Of a DNA stretch of 60,476 nt, positions 45,406 to 55,100 are shown in pieces. A model generated the notes under the pieces. That model had not been told where the DNA came from. It was given only the letters and a program-made list of their open reading frames with translations, and did no database searches. The position numbers and the translations under genes are program-made. Position 1 is the stretch's first letter. Every line of letters starts with the position of its first letter. The DNA comes from Sulfuritalea sp. Its GTDB lineage: Bacteria > Pseudomonadota > Gammaproteobacteria > Burkholderiales > Rhodocyclaceae. Where the stretch lies: contig JALNZB010000007.1 in the NCBI GenBank assembly GCA_023229545.1, forward strand, positions 1-60,476. The letters are read 5' to 3'.

Positions 45406-45722
45406 GCCCGGTCAAGGTCATTTCCAGGCAGCCTCCAGGCGGACGATGCACGCTTTATGGCCGCTATGCGAAAGCCATTTCAGATGTTCTTGGCTGGAAC
45501 CATCAGGTAGTTCACAGCGAATGCGGCGATGCGCATGGAGAAGGCTTTCCCAGCCTGTTGGTCAGGGATGTCGCCATCCAGCCTTATGACGGCGTCATCC
45601 TCTCACCCGATGACATTTGCACCCACCTTACTCGAATTGGCATTGACGACGCTCTTGTCGAGGGGCTTCAATCGCGCCTGGAAGCCACACTCAATGATTT
45701 TCTGGAGAAATGCGCACCGTAA
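45402..45722 (+). CDS. Small protein of unknown function in sulfide cluster
   Basis: Seen: 106 residues; ATGA overlap with the permease gene shows coupling. Four cysteines (GGRCTLYG, SECGD, DDICTH, EKCAP) and a GFPSLLV stretch give a faint thioredoxin-like look, but I do not recognise the family. No signal peptide, so it is cytoplasmic. Probably acts with the neighbouring sulfur proteins. Confidence 0.6.
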   Translation: MSPVKVISRQPPGGRCTLYGRYAKAISDVLGWNHQVVHSECGDAHGEGFPSLLVRDVAIQPYDGVILSPDDICTHLTRIGIDDALVEGLQSRLEATLNDFLEKCAP

Positions 45723-45753
45723 TAATCCCCTGACTCGACACGAGAGGTGACTG

Positions 45754-45930
45754 ATGGCTTGCCCGAAATGGATTAACGCCTGGATTGACGCTTCTGCACT
45801 CGCCCCTTCTTCGACCGTTCTCGCCGAAACTGTCACGTGGCCGGATATTGCCACGGCGCAGGGTAGCGAAGGATCACGCAAACCGGCGCGATGTGCCTGC
45901 GCCAAGTCGCATGCCGGAGCCAGGCGATGA
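45754..45930 (+). CDS. 58-residue small protein coupled to the flavoprotein gene
   Basis: Seen: ATG at 45754 with GAGAGG upstream; 58 codons; the stop TGA at 45928 overlaps the ATG of the next gene at 45927 (ATGA). The protein begins MACPKWINAWIDAS and ends with a Cys-Ala-Cys pair in a basic tail (KPARCACAKSHAGARR). No family is recognised. The good ribosome site and exact stop-start overlap argue that it is translated. Confidence 0.55.
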   Translation: MACPKWINAWIDASALAPSSTVLAETVTWPDIATAQGSEGSRKPARCACAKSHAGARR

Positions 45931-47072
45931 GCAAAACCGCGCTCATCCTCGGTGCAGGGATTGGCGGCATCGCCGCCGCCGAAGTCCTGCGCAAACTCCT
46001 GCCGTCGGAGCATCGCGTTGTCGTCGTCGAGCGCGAGCGCAACCACGTCTTTGCGCCCTCGCTGCTCTGGTACATGACTGGCAGCAACGATGCCACCACG
46101 TTTACGCGCCCGCTGTCCGCACTGTCGTCAAGGGGAATCGAGCTTGTCACCGGAGAGGTGACAAGAATTGATCCCGCAGCATTGTCGGCTGACGTCAATG
46201 GCAAGACGCTGACGGGCGATGCCCTTGTGGTGGCGCTGGGCGCGGACTATGCGCCGGAGGCGGTGCCGGGGCTTACCGACCATGGCCTCAACCTTTACAC
46301 GCTCGCCGGCGCGGGGCGAATTCGTGCTGCGCTCAACGCCTTCGAGGGCGGTCGAATCGTGGTGCTCACCGCCGCACCGGCCTACAAATGTCCAGCCGCA
46401 CCTTACGAAGCGGCCATGCTGGTTGATGCGTACTGCAAGAAACGGGGATTCGGGAAGAGTACCGAAGTCGTCATCTACGCTGCCGAACCGATCCCGATGC
46501 CGGTTGCCGGCCCCGCAGTGGGCGGGCAGATAAAAATGATGCTGGAGAAAAAAGGCATCGCCTACTTTTCGAGTCACCAGGTCACGAAGGTGTACGCTCG
46601 CACGCTGCATTTTGCCGACGGCAAGACCGTCACCTTCGATCTGCTGCTCTATGTGCCGCCTCATCGGGTTCCGACTACGGTCAAGGAAGCGGGGCTCTGT
46701 GCCGAATCGGGCTGGGTTGCCGCCAACCGCGAGACGCTGGAAACGAAATTCCCCAACGTCTATGCCATCGGCGACGTGACCGCAATCCCTTTGAAAATGG
46801 GCCGTCCGCTACCCAAGGCCGGTGTCTTTGCCCACGGCCAGGCCGAGGTGGTGGCGAAAAATATCGCCCGCACCTGGACCGGGCAAGGCGATGCAGCACG
46901 TTTCGACGGCCATGGCATGTGCTTCGTCGAAACTGGTAGCGGCATGGCGGGCATCGGCAGCGGCAATTTCTACGCCGAACCAGTACCCGAGATACGCCTG
47001 CGTTCCCCAAACCCGTTGTGGCATCTGGGCAAGATTCTCTACGAGAAGGTTTGGCTCTACCGGCATTTCTGA
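45927..47072 (+). CDS. Sulfide:quinone-oxidoreductase-like FAD oxidoreductase
   Basis: Role: likely oxidises sulfide, giving electrons to quinone. Seen: 381 residues; start at 45927 by overlap. FAD-binding LILGAGIGGIAAAEVL; SQR-type AYKCPAAPYE with Cys155; second FAD motif VYAIGDVTAIPL; FAHGQAEVVAKNI; and Cys332 in HGMCFVETGSGMAG, so two of the usual redox cysteines are present. The C-terminal end is hydrophobic and basic, fitting membrane contact. A flavocytochrome-c-type relation is possible, but there is no signal peptide. Last gene of the sulfide operon. Confidence 0.88.
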   Translation: MSKTALILGAGIGGIAAAEVLRKLLPSEHRVVVVERERNHVFAPSLLWYMTGSNDATTFTRPLSALSSRGIELVTGEVTRIDPAALSADVNGKTLTGDALVVALGADYAPEAVPGLTDHGLNLYTLAGAGRIRAALNAFEGGRIVVLTAAPAYKCPAAPYEAAMLVDAYCKKRGFGKSTEVVIYAAEPIPMPVAGPAVGGQIKMMLEKKGIAYFSSHQVTKVYARTLHFADGKTVTFDLLLYVPPHRVPTTVKEAGLCAESGWVAANRETLETKFPNVYAIGDVTAIPLKMGRPLPKAGVFAHGQAEVVAKNIARTWTGQGDAARFDGHGMCFVETGSGMAGIGSGNFYAEPVPEIRLRSPNPLWHLGKILYEKVWLYRHF

Positions 47073-47143
47073 TCGTTCTTGGCAGAACCGGGAAGCATAA
47101 AGTGGGATCATGGTCAGCTATTCGCAGGTCGATTTCTCGATCC

Positions 47144-47230
47144 TCCACCGCCGACTTGCTGGACGTGATGGACGGAAGGAAGCCCGGTAGCCTATACACC
47201 CGCTACGGCCTCAATCCGACCTTCGCTTCG
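47144..47230 (+). pseudogene. Fragment of a Cys/Met-metabolism PLP enzyme
   Basis: About 29 codons read STADLLDVMDGRKPGSLYTR then YGLNPTFAS, which matches the N-terminal signature of the trans-sulfuration enzymes (cystathionine synthase/lyase, methionine gamma-lyase; their usual form is SRYGNPT). Nothing before or after continues the family. It is a gene scrap. The rest of 47073-47351 shows no gene. Confidence 0.45.
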
Positions 47231-47351
47231 CCTGTTCAGTCACGACGCTGGCGAAGAATCTGCTAGCCCCGCGCCGTGCCCGTCTGGATGGCCGGTTCTG
47301 AATACTCGCTAAAATGACTCCCTTTTAGCAGCAAAATTTAGGGAGACTCAC

Positions 47352-48104
47352 TTGAAAATCCTCGTTCCAGTCAAGCGTGTGGTTGACTACAACATCAGGG
47401 TTCGCGTCAAGGCGGACGGCAGCGGCGTCGATCTGGCGAACGTGAAAATGTCGATGAATCCCTTCGACGAAATCGCCGTGGAAGAGGCCATGCGCCTGAA
47501 GGAAGCCGGCGTGGCGACGGAAGTGATCGCCGTCTCCTGCGGGGTCGTCGCCTGCCAGGAAACCTTGCGCACCGCCATGGCGATCGGCGCCGATCGGTCC
47601 GTCCTGGTCGAAACCGATATTGAGCTGCAACCGCTGGCGGTTGCCAAGCTGCTGGCCGCCGTGGCCAAAAAGGAGGCTCCGCAACTCATCATTCTCGGCA
47701 AGCAGGCCATCGACGACGACGCCAACCAGACCGGGCAAATGCTCGCCGCGCTGCTGGGCTGGCCGCAAGCCACCTTCGCCTCGAAAGTGGCAATCGGCGA
47801 TGGCAAGGCGACCGTCACGCGCGAAGTCGATGGCGGCCTGGAAACCCTCGAAATCAGCCTGCCGGCGGTCGTCACCACCGATTTGCGCCTCAACGAGCCG
47901 CGCTACGCGACGCTGCCGAACATCATGAAGGCGAAGAAGAAACCCATGGAGATCGTCAAGCCTGCCGAGCTTGGCGTCGATGTTGCCCCGCGCCTGACCA
48001 CTGTCAGTGTCGCCGAGCCGCCCAGGCGCAGCGCCGGCATCAAGGTCGCCAATGTCGCCGCTTTGATCGACAAACTCAGGAACGAAGCCAGGGTGATCGC
48101 ATGA
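47352..48104 (+). CDS. etfB: Electron transfer flavoprotein beta subunit
   Basis: Role: takes electrons from acyl-CoA dehydrogenases. Seen: TTG start with AGGGAGA upstream; 250 residues; MKILVPVKRVVDYNIRVRVK, SMNPFDEIAVEEAMRLKE, and the ETF signature PRYATLPNIMKAKKKP. It overlaps etfA by 4 bp. An unusual start codon may lower its expression. Confidence 0.95.
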   Translation: MKILVPVKRVVDYNIRVRVKADGSGVDLANVKMSMNPFDEIAVEEAMRLKEAGVATEVIAVSCGVVACQETLRTAMAIGADRSVLVETDIELQPLAVAKLLAAVAKKEAPQLIILGKQAIDDDANQTGQMLAALLGWPQATFASKVAIGDGKATVTREVDGGLETLEISLPAVVTTDLRLNEPRYATLPNIMKAKKKPMEIVKPAELGVDVAPRLTTVSVAEPPRRSAGIKVANVAALIDKLRNEARVIA

Positions 48105-49054
48105 GCATCCTTGTCATCGCGGAACATGACAACGCCGGCCTCAAGGCGGCGACCCTCAATGCCGTCACGGCTGCTGCGGAAATCGGTGCTCGCTTGGGTA
48201 CGGATATCCACGTCCTTGTCGCCGGTGCCGACTGCGGTACGGTAGCCGAACATGCCACCCGGATTCGGGGCGTGACTAGGGTCAAGGTTGCCGATGCCGC
48301 CCACTACGGCGATCAGACCGCCGAGAACCTCGCCGCACTGATTGTTGCCGTGGTTGACAGCAGTGCAGGCGGCTACACGCACATCCTGGCCGCAGCCACC
48401 AGCAACGGCAAGAACACCCTGCCGCGTGTGGCCGCCCTGCTCGATGTCGCGCAGATATCGGAAATCATTGCCGTGGTCGATGTCGACACCTTCGTCCGTC
48501 CGATTTATGCCGGCAGTGCGCTGGCAACCGTGAAGTCGGCTGACGCGGTCAAGGTCATCACCCTGCGCAGCACCAGCTTTGACGCCGCAAGCCAGGGCGG
48601 CAATGCTGCCATCGAAGCCATCCCGGTCGGCCCCGATCTGGGACAGGCGAAACTCATCGGCCGTGAGATGACCCGGTCGGCGCGACCGGAACTGGCGGCG
48701 GCCAAGGTCATCGTTGCCGGCGGGCGCGGCCTGGCCAGCGGCGAGAACTACCACAAGCTGCTCGAACCGTTGGCCGACAAGCTGGGGGCCGCGCTCGGGG
48801 CGTCCCGCGCGGCGGTCGATGCCGGCTTCGCGCCCAACGACTATCAGGTCGGGCAGACCGGCAAGATCGTCGCTCCGGCCTTGTATATTGCCATCGGCAT
48901 TTCCGGGGCGATCCAGCATCTGGCCGGCATGAAGGATTCCAGGGTGATCGTGGCGATCAACAAGGACCCCGATGCGCCGATCTTCCAGGTCGCCGACTAT
49001 GGCTTGGTCGCCGATCTTTTTCAGGCCGTGCCGGAACTGCTCGCCGGGCTTTAG
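48101..49054 (+). CDS. etfA: Electron transfer flavoprotein alpha subunit
   Basis: Seen: 317 residues; C-terminal FAD domain with GGRGLASGENY, AVDAGFAPNDYQVGQTGK, ALYIAIGISGAIQHLAGM and INKDPDAPIFQVADYG. Coupled to etfB; followed 15 bp later by an acyl-CoA dehydrogenase that would feed it. Confidence 0.95.
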   Translation: MSILVIAEHDNAGLKAATLNAVTAAAEIGARLGTDIHVLVAGADCGTVAEHATRIRGVTRVKVADAAHYGDQTAENLAALIVAVVDSSAGGYTHILAAATSNGKNTLPRVAALLDVAQISEIIAVVDVDTFVRPIYAGSALATVKSADAVKVITLRSTSFDAASQGGNAAIEAIPVGPDLGQAKLIGREMTRSARPELAAAKVIVAGGRGLASGENYHKLLEPLADKLGAALGASRAAVDAGFAPNDYQVGQTGKIVAPALYIAIGISGAIQHLAGMKDSRVIVAINKDPDAPIFQVADYGLVADLFQAVPELLAGL

Positions 49055-49069
49055 CCTGGAGTAAGGTGC

Positions 49070-50860
49070 ATGAGCCGCTATGCCGCTCCCCTCAAGGACA
49101 TGCACTTTGTCCTGACCGAACTGGCCGGTCTCGACCGGGTGGCCGCATTGCCCGGCTGCGAGGAGGCGACGGTCGACGTGGTCGAAGCGATTCTTGAAGA
49201 ATCCGCGAAGTTTTCCGGCGGTGTGCTGGCGCCGCTGAACCGCAGCGGCGATCGGGAAGGTGCACGGTGGGCCGACAAGTCGGTGACCATGCCCAAGGGA
49301 TTCAAGGAGGCCTACCGGCAGTTTGTCGACAACGGCTGGAACGCGCTCTCGGGCAATCCGCAACATGGCGGCCAGGGCCTGCCCAGGGTGGTTTCGGCGG
49401 CGGTGCAGGAAATGTGGAAGTCGTCCAACATGGCGTTTTCGCTGTGCCCCTTGCTGACGCTCGGCGCCATCGAAGCGCTGGAACTGGTGGGGACCGACGA
49501 GCAGAAGGCGATCTACCTGCCCAGCATGATCGCGGGCAAGTGGACCGGCACCATGAATATCACCGAACCGCAGGCCGGCTCCGATCTGGCGGCGATCCGC
49601 TCGCGCGCCGTGCCCCAGGCCGACGGTACCTACCGGATTTTCGGCCAGAAGATTTTCATCACCTACGGCGAGCACGACATGGCGGAGAACATCATCCATC
49701 TTGTGCTGGCCCGCACCCCGGATGCGCCAGAGGGCGTCAAGGGGCTTTCGCTGTTCGCAGTGCCCAAGTTCATGGTGAATGCCGACGGTTCGCTCGGCGC
49801 GCGCAACGATGCGTACTGCGTCTCCATCGAACACAAGCTCGGCATCCACGCCAGCCCGACCTGCGTCATGGCTTTCGGCGACAGCGGCGGCGCGGTGGGC
49901 ACGCTGGTGGGCAAGGAGAATGACGGCCTCAAGTACATGTTCGTCATGATGAACGCGGCGCGTTTTGCGGTGGGCCTCGAAGGCCTTGCGCTGGGCGAAA
50001 TCGCCTATCAGCACGCGGTGGCTTATGCCCGCGAGCGGGTGCAGGGCCGCGCCATCGAAGGTTCGGCCAGCGCCGTGACTATCATCCGTCATCCAGACAT
50101 CCGCCGCATGCTGATGCTGATGCGCTCGCAAGTCGAAGCCATGCGCGCCCTGGCCTACTCGGTGGCCGCCGCGCATGACGCCGCCGCGCGCCATGCGGAC
50201 GCCGCCGAGCGAGCGCGGAACCAGGCTTATGTCGATCTGATGATTCCGGTGGTGAAGGGCTGGAACACCGAGACCGGCAACGAACTGGCCTATCTCGGCG
50301 TGCAGGTGCATGGCGGCATGGGTTTCATCGAGGAAACCGGCGCCGCGCAATTCATGCGCGATGCGCGCATCACGACCATTTACGAAGGCACCACGGGCAT
50401 TCAGGCCAACGACCTGGTGGGCCGCAAGATCGTCCGCGACGGCGGTGCTACGCTCAAGGCCGTGATTGGCCAGATGCAGCAGACGCACAGCGAGTTGATG
50501 AAGCCGGCGGGAGCCGAGTTTGTCGCCATCGCGGCGGCGCTCGGTGGCGGCATCGAGGCGCTGCGGCGGGCGGGCGACTACATTGTGGCCAACTACGCCG
50601 GCGACATGCGCGCCGTGGCAATCGGCGCCGCGCCCTTCCTGCGGTTGCTGGGCATCGTCTCGGGCGGCTGGATGATGGCGCGCGCGGCACTTGTGGCGCT
50701 GGGCAGGATCGCCGCCGGAGATGCTGATCCCTTCTTTCCGGCGAAAATCGCTACCGCGCATTTCTACGCCGATCATGTCATGGCTGCCGCCGCCGGTCTG
50801 GCGCTGGAAGTGGAGCAGGGCGGGGCGAGCGCCCTGGCGCTGGACGAAGCGATGTTCTGA
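49070..50860 (+). CDS. Acyl-CoA dehydrogenase, DmdC-like (copy 2)
   Basis: Seen: 596 residues, exactly the length of the copy at 37568 and clearly its paralogue (MSRYAAPLKDMHFVL, MNITEPQAGSDLAAIRSRAV, YGEHDMAENIIHLVLAR). The catalytic Glu is in TIYEGTTGIQ. It forms a unit with etfBA. Differences around the substrate pocket suggest another acyl chain. Its TGA stop is part of the promoter of the next gene. Confidence 0.9.
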   Translation: MSRYAAPLKDMHFVLTELAGLDRVAALPGCEEATVDVVEAILEESAKFSGGVLAPLNRSGDREGARWADKSVTMPKGFKEAYRQFVDNGWNALSGNPQHGGQGLPRVVSAAVQEMWKSSNMAFSLCPLLTLGAIEALELVGTDEQKAIYLPSMIAGKWTGTMNITEPQAGSDLAAIRSRAVPQADGTYRIFGQKIFITYGEHDMAENIIHLVLARTPDAPEGVKGLSLFAVPKFMVNADGSLGARNDAYCVSIEHKLGIHASPTCVMAFGDSGGAVGTLVGKENDGLKYMFVMMNAARFAVGLEGLALGEIAYQHAVAYARERVQGRAIEGSASAVTIIRHPDIRRMLMLMRSQVEAMRALAYSVAAAHDAAARHADAAERARNQAYVDLMIPVVKGWNTETGNELAYLGVQVHGGMGFIEETGAAQFMRDARITTIYEGTTGIQANDLVGRKIVRDGGATLKAVIGQMQQTHSELMKPAGAEFVAIAAALGGGIEALRRAGDYIVANYAGDMRAVAIGAAPFLRLLGIVSGGWMMARAALVALGRIAAGDADPFFPAKIATAHFYADHVMAAAAGLALEVEQGGASALALDEAMF

Positions 50861-50866
50861 TATAAT
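50858..50866 (+). promoter_or_regulatory. Extended -10 promoter element
   Basis: TGATATAAT is a full extended -10 (TGN plus TATAAT). RNA would start near 50873, about five bases before the next ATG, so the message would be nearly leaderless. No strong -35 is seen, which an extended -10 can tolerate. Confidence 0.55.
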
Positions 50867-50877
50867 ATACCAAAGTC

Positions 50878-52065
50878 ATGATGAACCGGATTGCCGCTCT
50901 TGTCGCATTTTTCTGCATGAGTCCAGTCTTCGCCCTGGGTTTGGGTGAGGTCGAGGGGTCTGCTGTTATCGGACGTCCCTTGCGGGTCACGATTCCGCTT
51001 CTGGGATCCCAGGGCGATACAGGGCAGACCGCGTGCACAAGTCTGTTGCATGAGGGCGATGCGGATACTCACGAGGGCATCCGTATCAAGGTCGTGGGCG
51101 ATCGCATCCATCTATCGACGACGCAGGCGCTTACCCAGCCGATCATCCGGTTTCGTATTCGCTTGGGATGCTCCGGCCCCTTCGAGCGCAGTTTCGTGGT
51201 GCTTTCCGACCCGGCAAAAAGCGTCGTGTCGGTCCCCTCCGCCGCAAGTGTCGCACCGGCGCCAGTCGCTGGCGACATGCCCGCCGTCTTGCCACGGGCG
51301 GAGCCGGCGGCGTCGGGCCAGCGGAGTATCGTCCTGATGTCGTCGACTTCCCTGCGCATGCTCTCGCGTCAGCGTTATCCCGGCGACTCCAGCCTGCGGG
51401 TGAGTTTCATCCGGCAACTGGCGGCTGCCAATCCGGATTTGTTCGCCAGTGAGGAGGCGGCTTTTGACCAGCGTCTGGCGGCGGGCACCAGGCTGCTGAT
51501 GCCCGTTGGTCTGCCCGCGCCGCAGCGCGCGGCATCGGCGCGTGCTGTCAGCGCGAAACCGGGGCCCGAGACGGGTACCGGTCGCGGCCGTCTGATCGTT
51601 GGCGCTGCGGGTTTGTCGGCTGCGGGCGGGCCGAGTACCGCCGAGCTGAGTGAATCCATCGATCGGATGATTGAGGTGATGAACCAGCAGATCATGGTGC
51701 AAATTGCGCTCACCGAGCGCATCAAGACGACCGAAGCGGAACTGGCCGAATTGAAGCGTCAGGTGGGCGCGGAAAAAGCGCGCACCGCGCAGCGGGAGGC
51801 TGAACTCAAGCTTGTGCGCGAGGCGGCGGAGCGCAACGGCGTGATTCAGTGGCTGCTGGTGATTTTGCTCGGAGGCGTCGCCGGTGCGTGGGTGCTGGGC
51901 TGGATGTCACGCCGCAAGACAGCGGCAGCCATGCTTCCAGTTGCCGCCGCCGTGTCGTCGGCGCCGACTCTTGTGCCAAGAAATCATGCACGACCGATGC
52001 CGCAGGCTTCCGCTGATCCGCTGGATCAGCGTGATGACATTCTGCCGCCCGGAGGGTTGCGGTAA
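50878..52065 (+). CDS. FimV-like membrane protein
   Basis: Seen: 395 residues (or 394 from the ATG at 50881); signal peptide ending in SPVFALG; the FimV/TspA N-terminal motif LGLGEVEGSAVIGRPLRVTI; a Pro/Ala-rich linker; a coiled coil near residues 270-310 (ERIKTTEAELAELKRQVG); and one membrane segment near residues 320-340, then a short cytoplasmic end. Known: FimV family proteins bind peptidoglycan and organise polar or type IV pilus functions. The C-terminal TPR part of full-length FimV is missing. Tandem LysM is not evident. Confidence 0.7.
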   Translation: MMNRIAALVAFFCMSPVFALGLGEVEGSAVIGRPLRVTIPLLGSQGDTGQTACTSLLHEGDADTHEGIRIKVVGDRIHLSTTQALTQPIIRFRIRLGCSGPFERSFVVLSDPAKSVVSVPSAASVAPAPVAGDMPAVLPRAEPAASGQRSIVLMSSTSLRMLSRQRYPGDSSLRVSFIRQLAAANPDLFASEEAAFDQRLAAGTRLLMPVGLPAPQRAASARAVSAKPGPETGTGRGRLIVGAAGLSAAGGPSTAELSESIDRMIEVMNQQIMVQIALTERIKTTEAELAELKRQVGAEKARTAQREAELKLVREAAERNGVIQWLLVILLGGVAGAWVLGWMSRRKTAAAMLPVAAAVSSAPTLVPRNHARPMPQASADPLDQRDDILPPGGLR

Positions 52066-52112
52066 TTCGCCGGGGTAGTTAGACAGTGTTTTCCGCCGCC
52101 GAACTTTCGGTT

Positions 52113-55100
52113 TCAGTCGAGCCAGCGTCGCGCATTGCGGAACATGGCGAGCCACGGCGCGTCGTCTCCCAGCCCCGGCGGCTGCCATGACATCTGCACG
52201 CTGCGGAAGGTCCGCTCCGGGTGCGGCATCATGATGGTGAAGCGACCGTCGGCGGTGGTTACGCCGGCGAGGCCGTCGGGCGAACCGTTGGGATTGAACG
52301 GGTAGGTGGTCGCCACCGCGCCCCGGTTGTCGATGTAGCGCAACGCCACGATCGCCTTGGCGTTCTGCCCGGCGGCGAACTCGGCGCGGCCCTCGCCATG
52401 GCTAACCACCACGGGCAGCTTCGATCCAGCCATGCTTGAGAGAAAAATCGACGCCGACGGCGGAATCTCGGCCATCACCACGCGCGCCTCGAACTGCTCG
52501 CTGCGGTTGCGCTGGAAGGTCGGCCAGTCCTGCGCGCCGGGGATGATCGGCGCCAGGTGCGCCATCATCTGGCAGCCGTTGCAGACGCCCAGCGCAAAGC
52601 TGTCGGCGCGAGCAAAAAAAGCGGTGAATTCGTCGCGCAGACGGCTGTTGAACAGCACCGACTTGGCCCAGCCCTGTCCCGCGCCGAGCACATCGCCGTA
52701 GGAGAAGCCGCCGCAGGCCGCCAGGCCTTTGTAGTTCGCGAGATGCACGCGACCGGCTTGCAGGTCGGACATGTGCACGTCGTAAGGGGCGAAACCGGCG
52801 CGCTCGAAGGCGGCCGCCATTTCGACCTGACCATTGACTCCCTGCTCACGCAGAATCGCTATTCTTGGCCGCGCACCGGTGGCGACAAACGGGGCGGTCG
52901 GTTTGAAGCTCAACTGCACGGACAGCCCTGGATTTTCGGCGTCGAGCAGCGCGTCAAATTCCTCCTGCGCGCAGAGCGGGTCGTCGCGCAGCCGGGCGAT
53001 CTGGAAGCTGACCTCGCTCCAGGTGCGCTGCAAATCGTTGCGGCGGACGGCGAAGAGCGTCTTCGCGGCATGCGAGATGCGCACTTCGTCGGATGCGTTG
53101 GTGACGCCGACGACATGCGTACAAGAACCCAGGCCGGCAGCGTGCAGCGTCTGCATCACGGCGGTGCGATCCCCTCGGCGTATCTGCAAGACGGCGCCGA
53201 GTTCCTCGTTGAACAGCGCGGCAATCGATGAGTCACTGCCGATCCCGTCGAGATCGAGCGAGACGCCGACGTGCGAGGCGAAGCTCATTTCGCACACGGT
53301 GGCGAACAGGCCGCCGTCGGAACGGTCGTGATAGGCGAGGATTTTTTCCTCGCGCTTCAGCGCCTGAATCGCGCCGAAAAAAGCCTTGAGCGACGCGGCC
53401 TCGGCGTCCGGCGCGAGATCGCCTAACTGACCCAACTGGGCGCCGTAGACCTGCGCCAGCGCCGAGCCGCCGAGGCGGTTGCGGCCAAAGCCGAGGTCGA
53501 TCAGCAGCAGTTCGGTTTCGCCAACCTCGGCATCGGGCCGCAGTTGCGGCGTCAGGGTGCGGCGCACGTCATCCACCGCGGCAAAGGCCGTGACGATCAA
53601 GGACAGCGGCGCCGTGACCTGTTTCGATGCGCCGCGATCTTCCCACTTTGTCCGCATCGACAGCGAATCCTTGCCCACCGGAATTGCCACGCCCAGCGCC
53701 GGACAGAAGTCGATGCCAAGCGCCTTGACGGTATCGAACAGCGCGGCGTCTTCATGGCCGTGACCGGCGGCGGCCATCCAGTTGGCCGACAGCTTGATCC
53801 GCCCGATTTCGCCGACATCGGCAGCCGCCAGATTGGTGATCGCCTCGCCCACCGCCATGCGGCCCGAGGCCGCGGCGTCGAGCAGGGCCAGCGGCGTGCG
53901 CTCGCCCATGGCGAAGCATTCGCCGCGCACGGTGTCATAACCCATGGTGGTGACCGCCACATCGGCCACCGGCACCTGCCAGGGGCCGACCATCTGGTCG
54001 CGCGCGGTGAAACCGCCGACGCTGCGGTCGCCGATGGTGATCAGGAAATTCTTCGAGGCCACCGCCGGCAGGCGCAGCACGCGCCGCGCGGCTTGCTTCA
54101 GGTCGATGCCGGCGACATTGAGCGGCGGCATGGCGACCGCGTGGCGGCGCGCATCGCGATGCAGCTTCGGCGCCTTGCCGAGCAGGACTTCCATCGGCAT
54201 ATCGACCGGCTTGTTGCCGAAGTGATCGTCCTTCACCGTGAGCTGGCCGTCATCGGTGGCGACGCCGAGCACGGCGAAGGGACAGCGCTCGCGCTGGCAC
54301 AGGGCGCGGAATTCTTCGAGACGCCCGGGCGCGATGGCCAGCACGTAGCGCTCCTGCGCCTCGTTGCTCCAGATTTCGCGCGGACTCATGCCCGGCTCTT
54401 CGCTGGGAATCGCGCGCAGATCGAAGGCCGCGCCGCAACCGGCATCGTGCGCGAGCTCGGGCATGGCGTTGGAAATGCCGCCGGCGCCGACATCGTGAAT
54501 GGCGAGTATCGGATTGGCATCACCCTGCTGCCAACATCTGTCGATGACTTCCTGCGCGCGCCGCTGGATTTCCGGATTGCCGCGCTGCACCGAAGCGAAA
54601 TCGAGATCGGCGGCATTGACGCCGGTCGCCATCGAAGACGCCGCGCCGCCGCCCAAGCCGATCAGCATGCCGGGGCCGCCCAACTGGATCAGCAGACTGC
54701 CCGCCGGGAATTTGATCTTGAAGGAATCTTCGGCGGCGATGTTGCCCATGCCGCCGGCAATCATGATCGGCTTGTGATAGCCGCGCATCTCGCCGTCGAA
54801 TTCCTGCTCGAAACTGCGGAAGTAGCCCGCCAGGTTGGGCCGGCCGAATTCGTTGTTGAAGGCCGCCGCGCCAAGCGGGCCTTCGATCATGATGTCGAGC
54901 GCCGAGGCGATGCGCTCGGGCTTGCCGTAGCTCGATTCCCACGGCTGGGCGTAGCCGGGAATATTCAGGTCGGATACCGAGAAACCGCACAGGCCGGCCT
55001 TCGGTTTCGAGCCGCGCCCGGTGGCGCCTTCGTCGCGAATTTCGCCCCCCGACCCGGTCGCCGCGCCGGGAAAGGGCGAGATCGCGGTGGGGTGGTTGTG

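Noticed and set aside
47903..50776. 957-codon open frame on the minus strand
   Set aside because: Antisense to etfB, etfA and the acyl-CoA dehydrogenase, all well supported; a GC-rich shadow frame.
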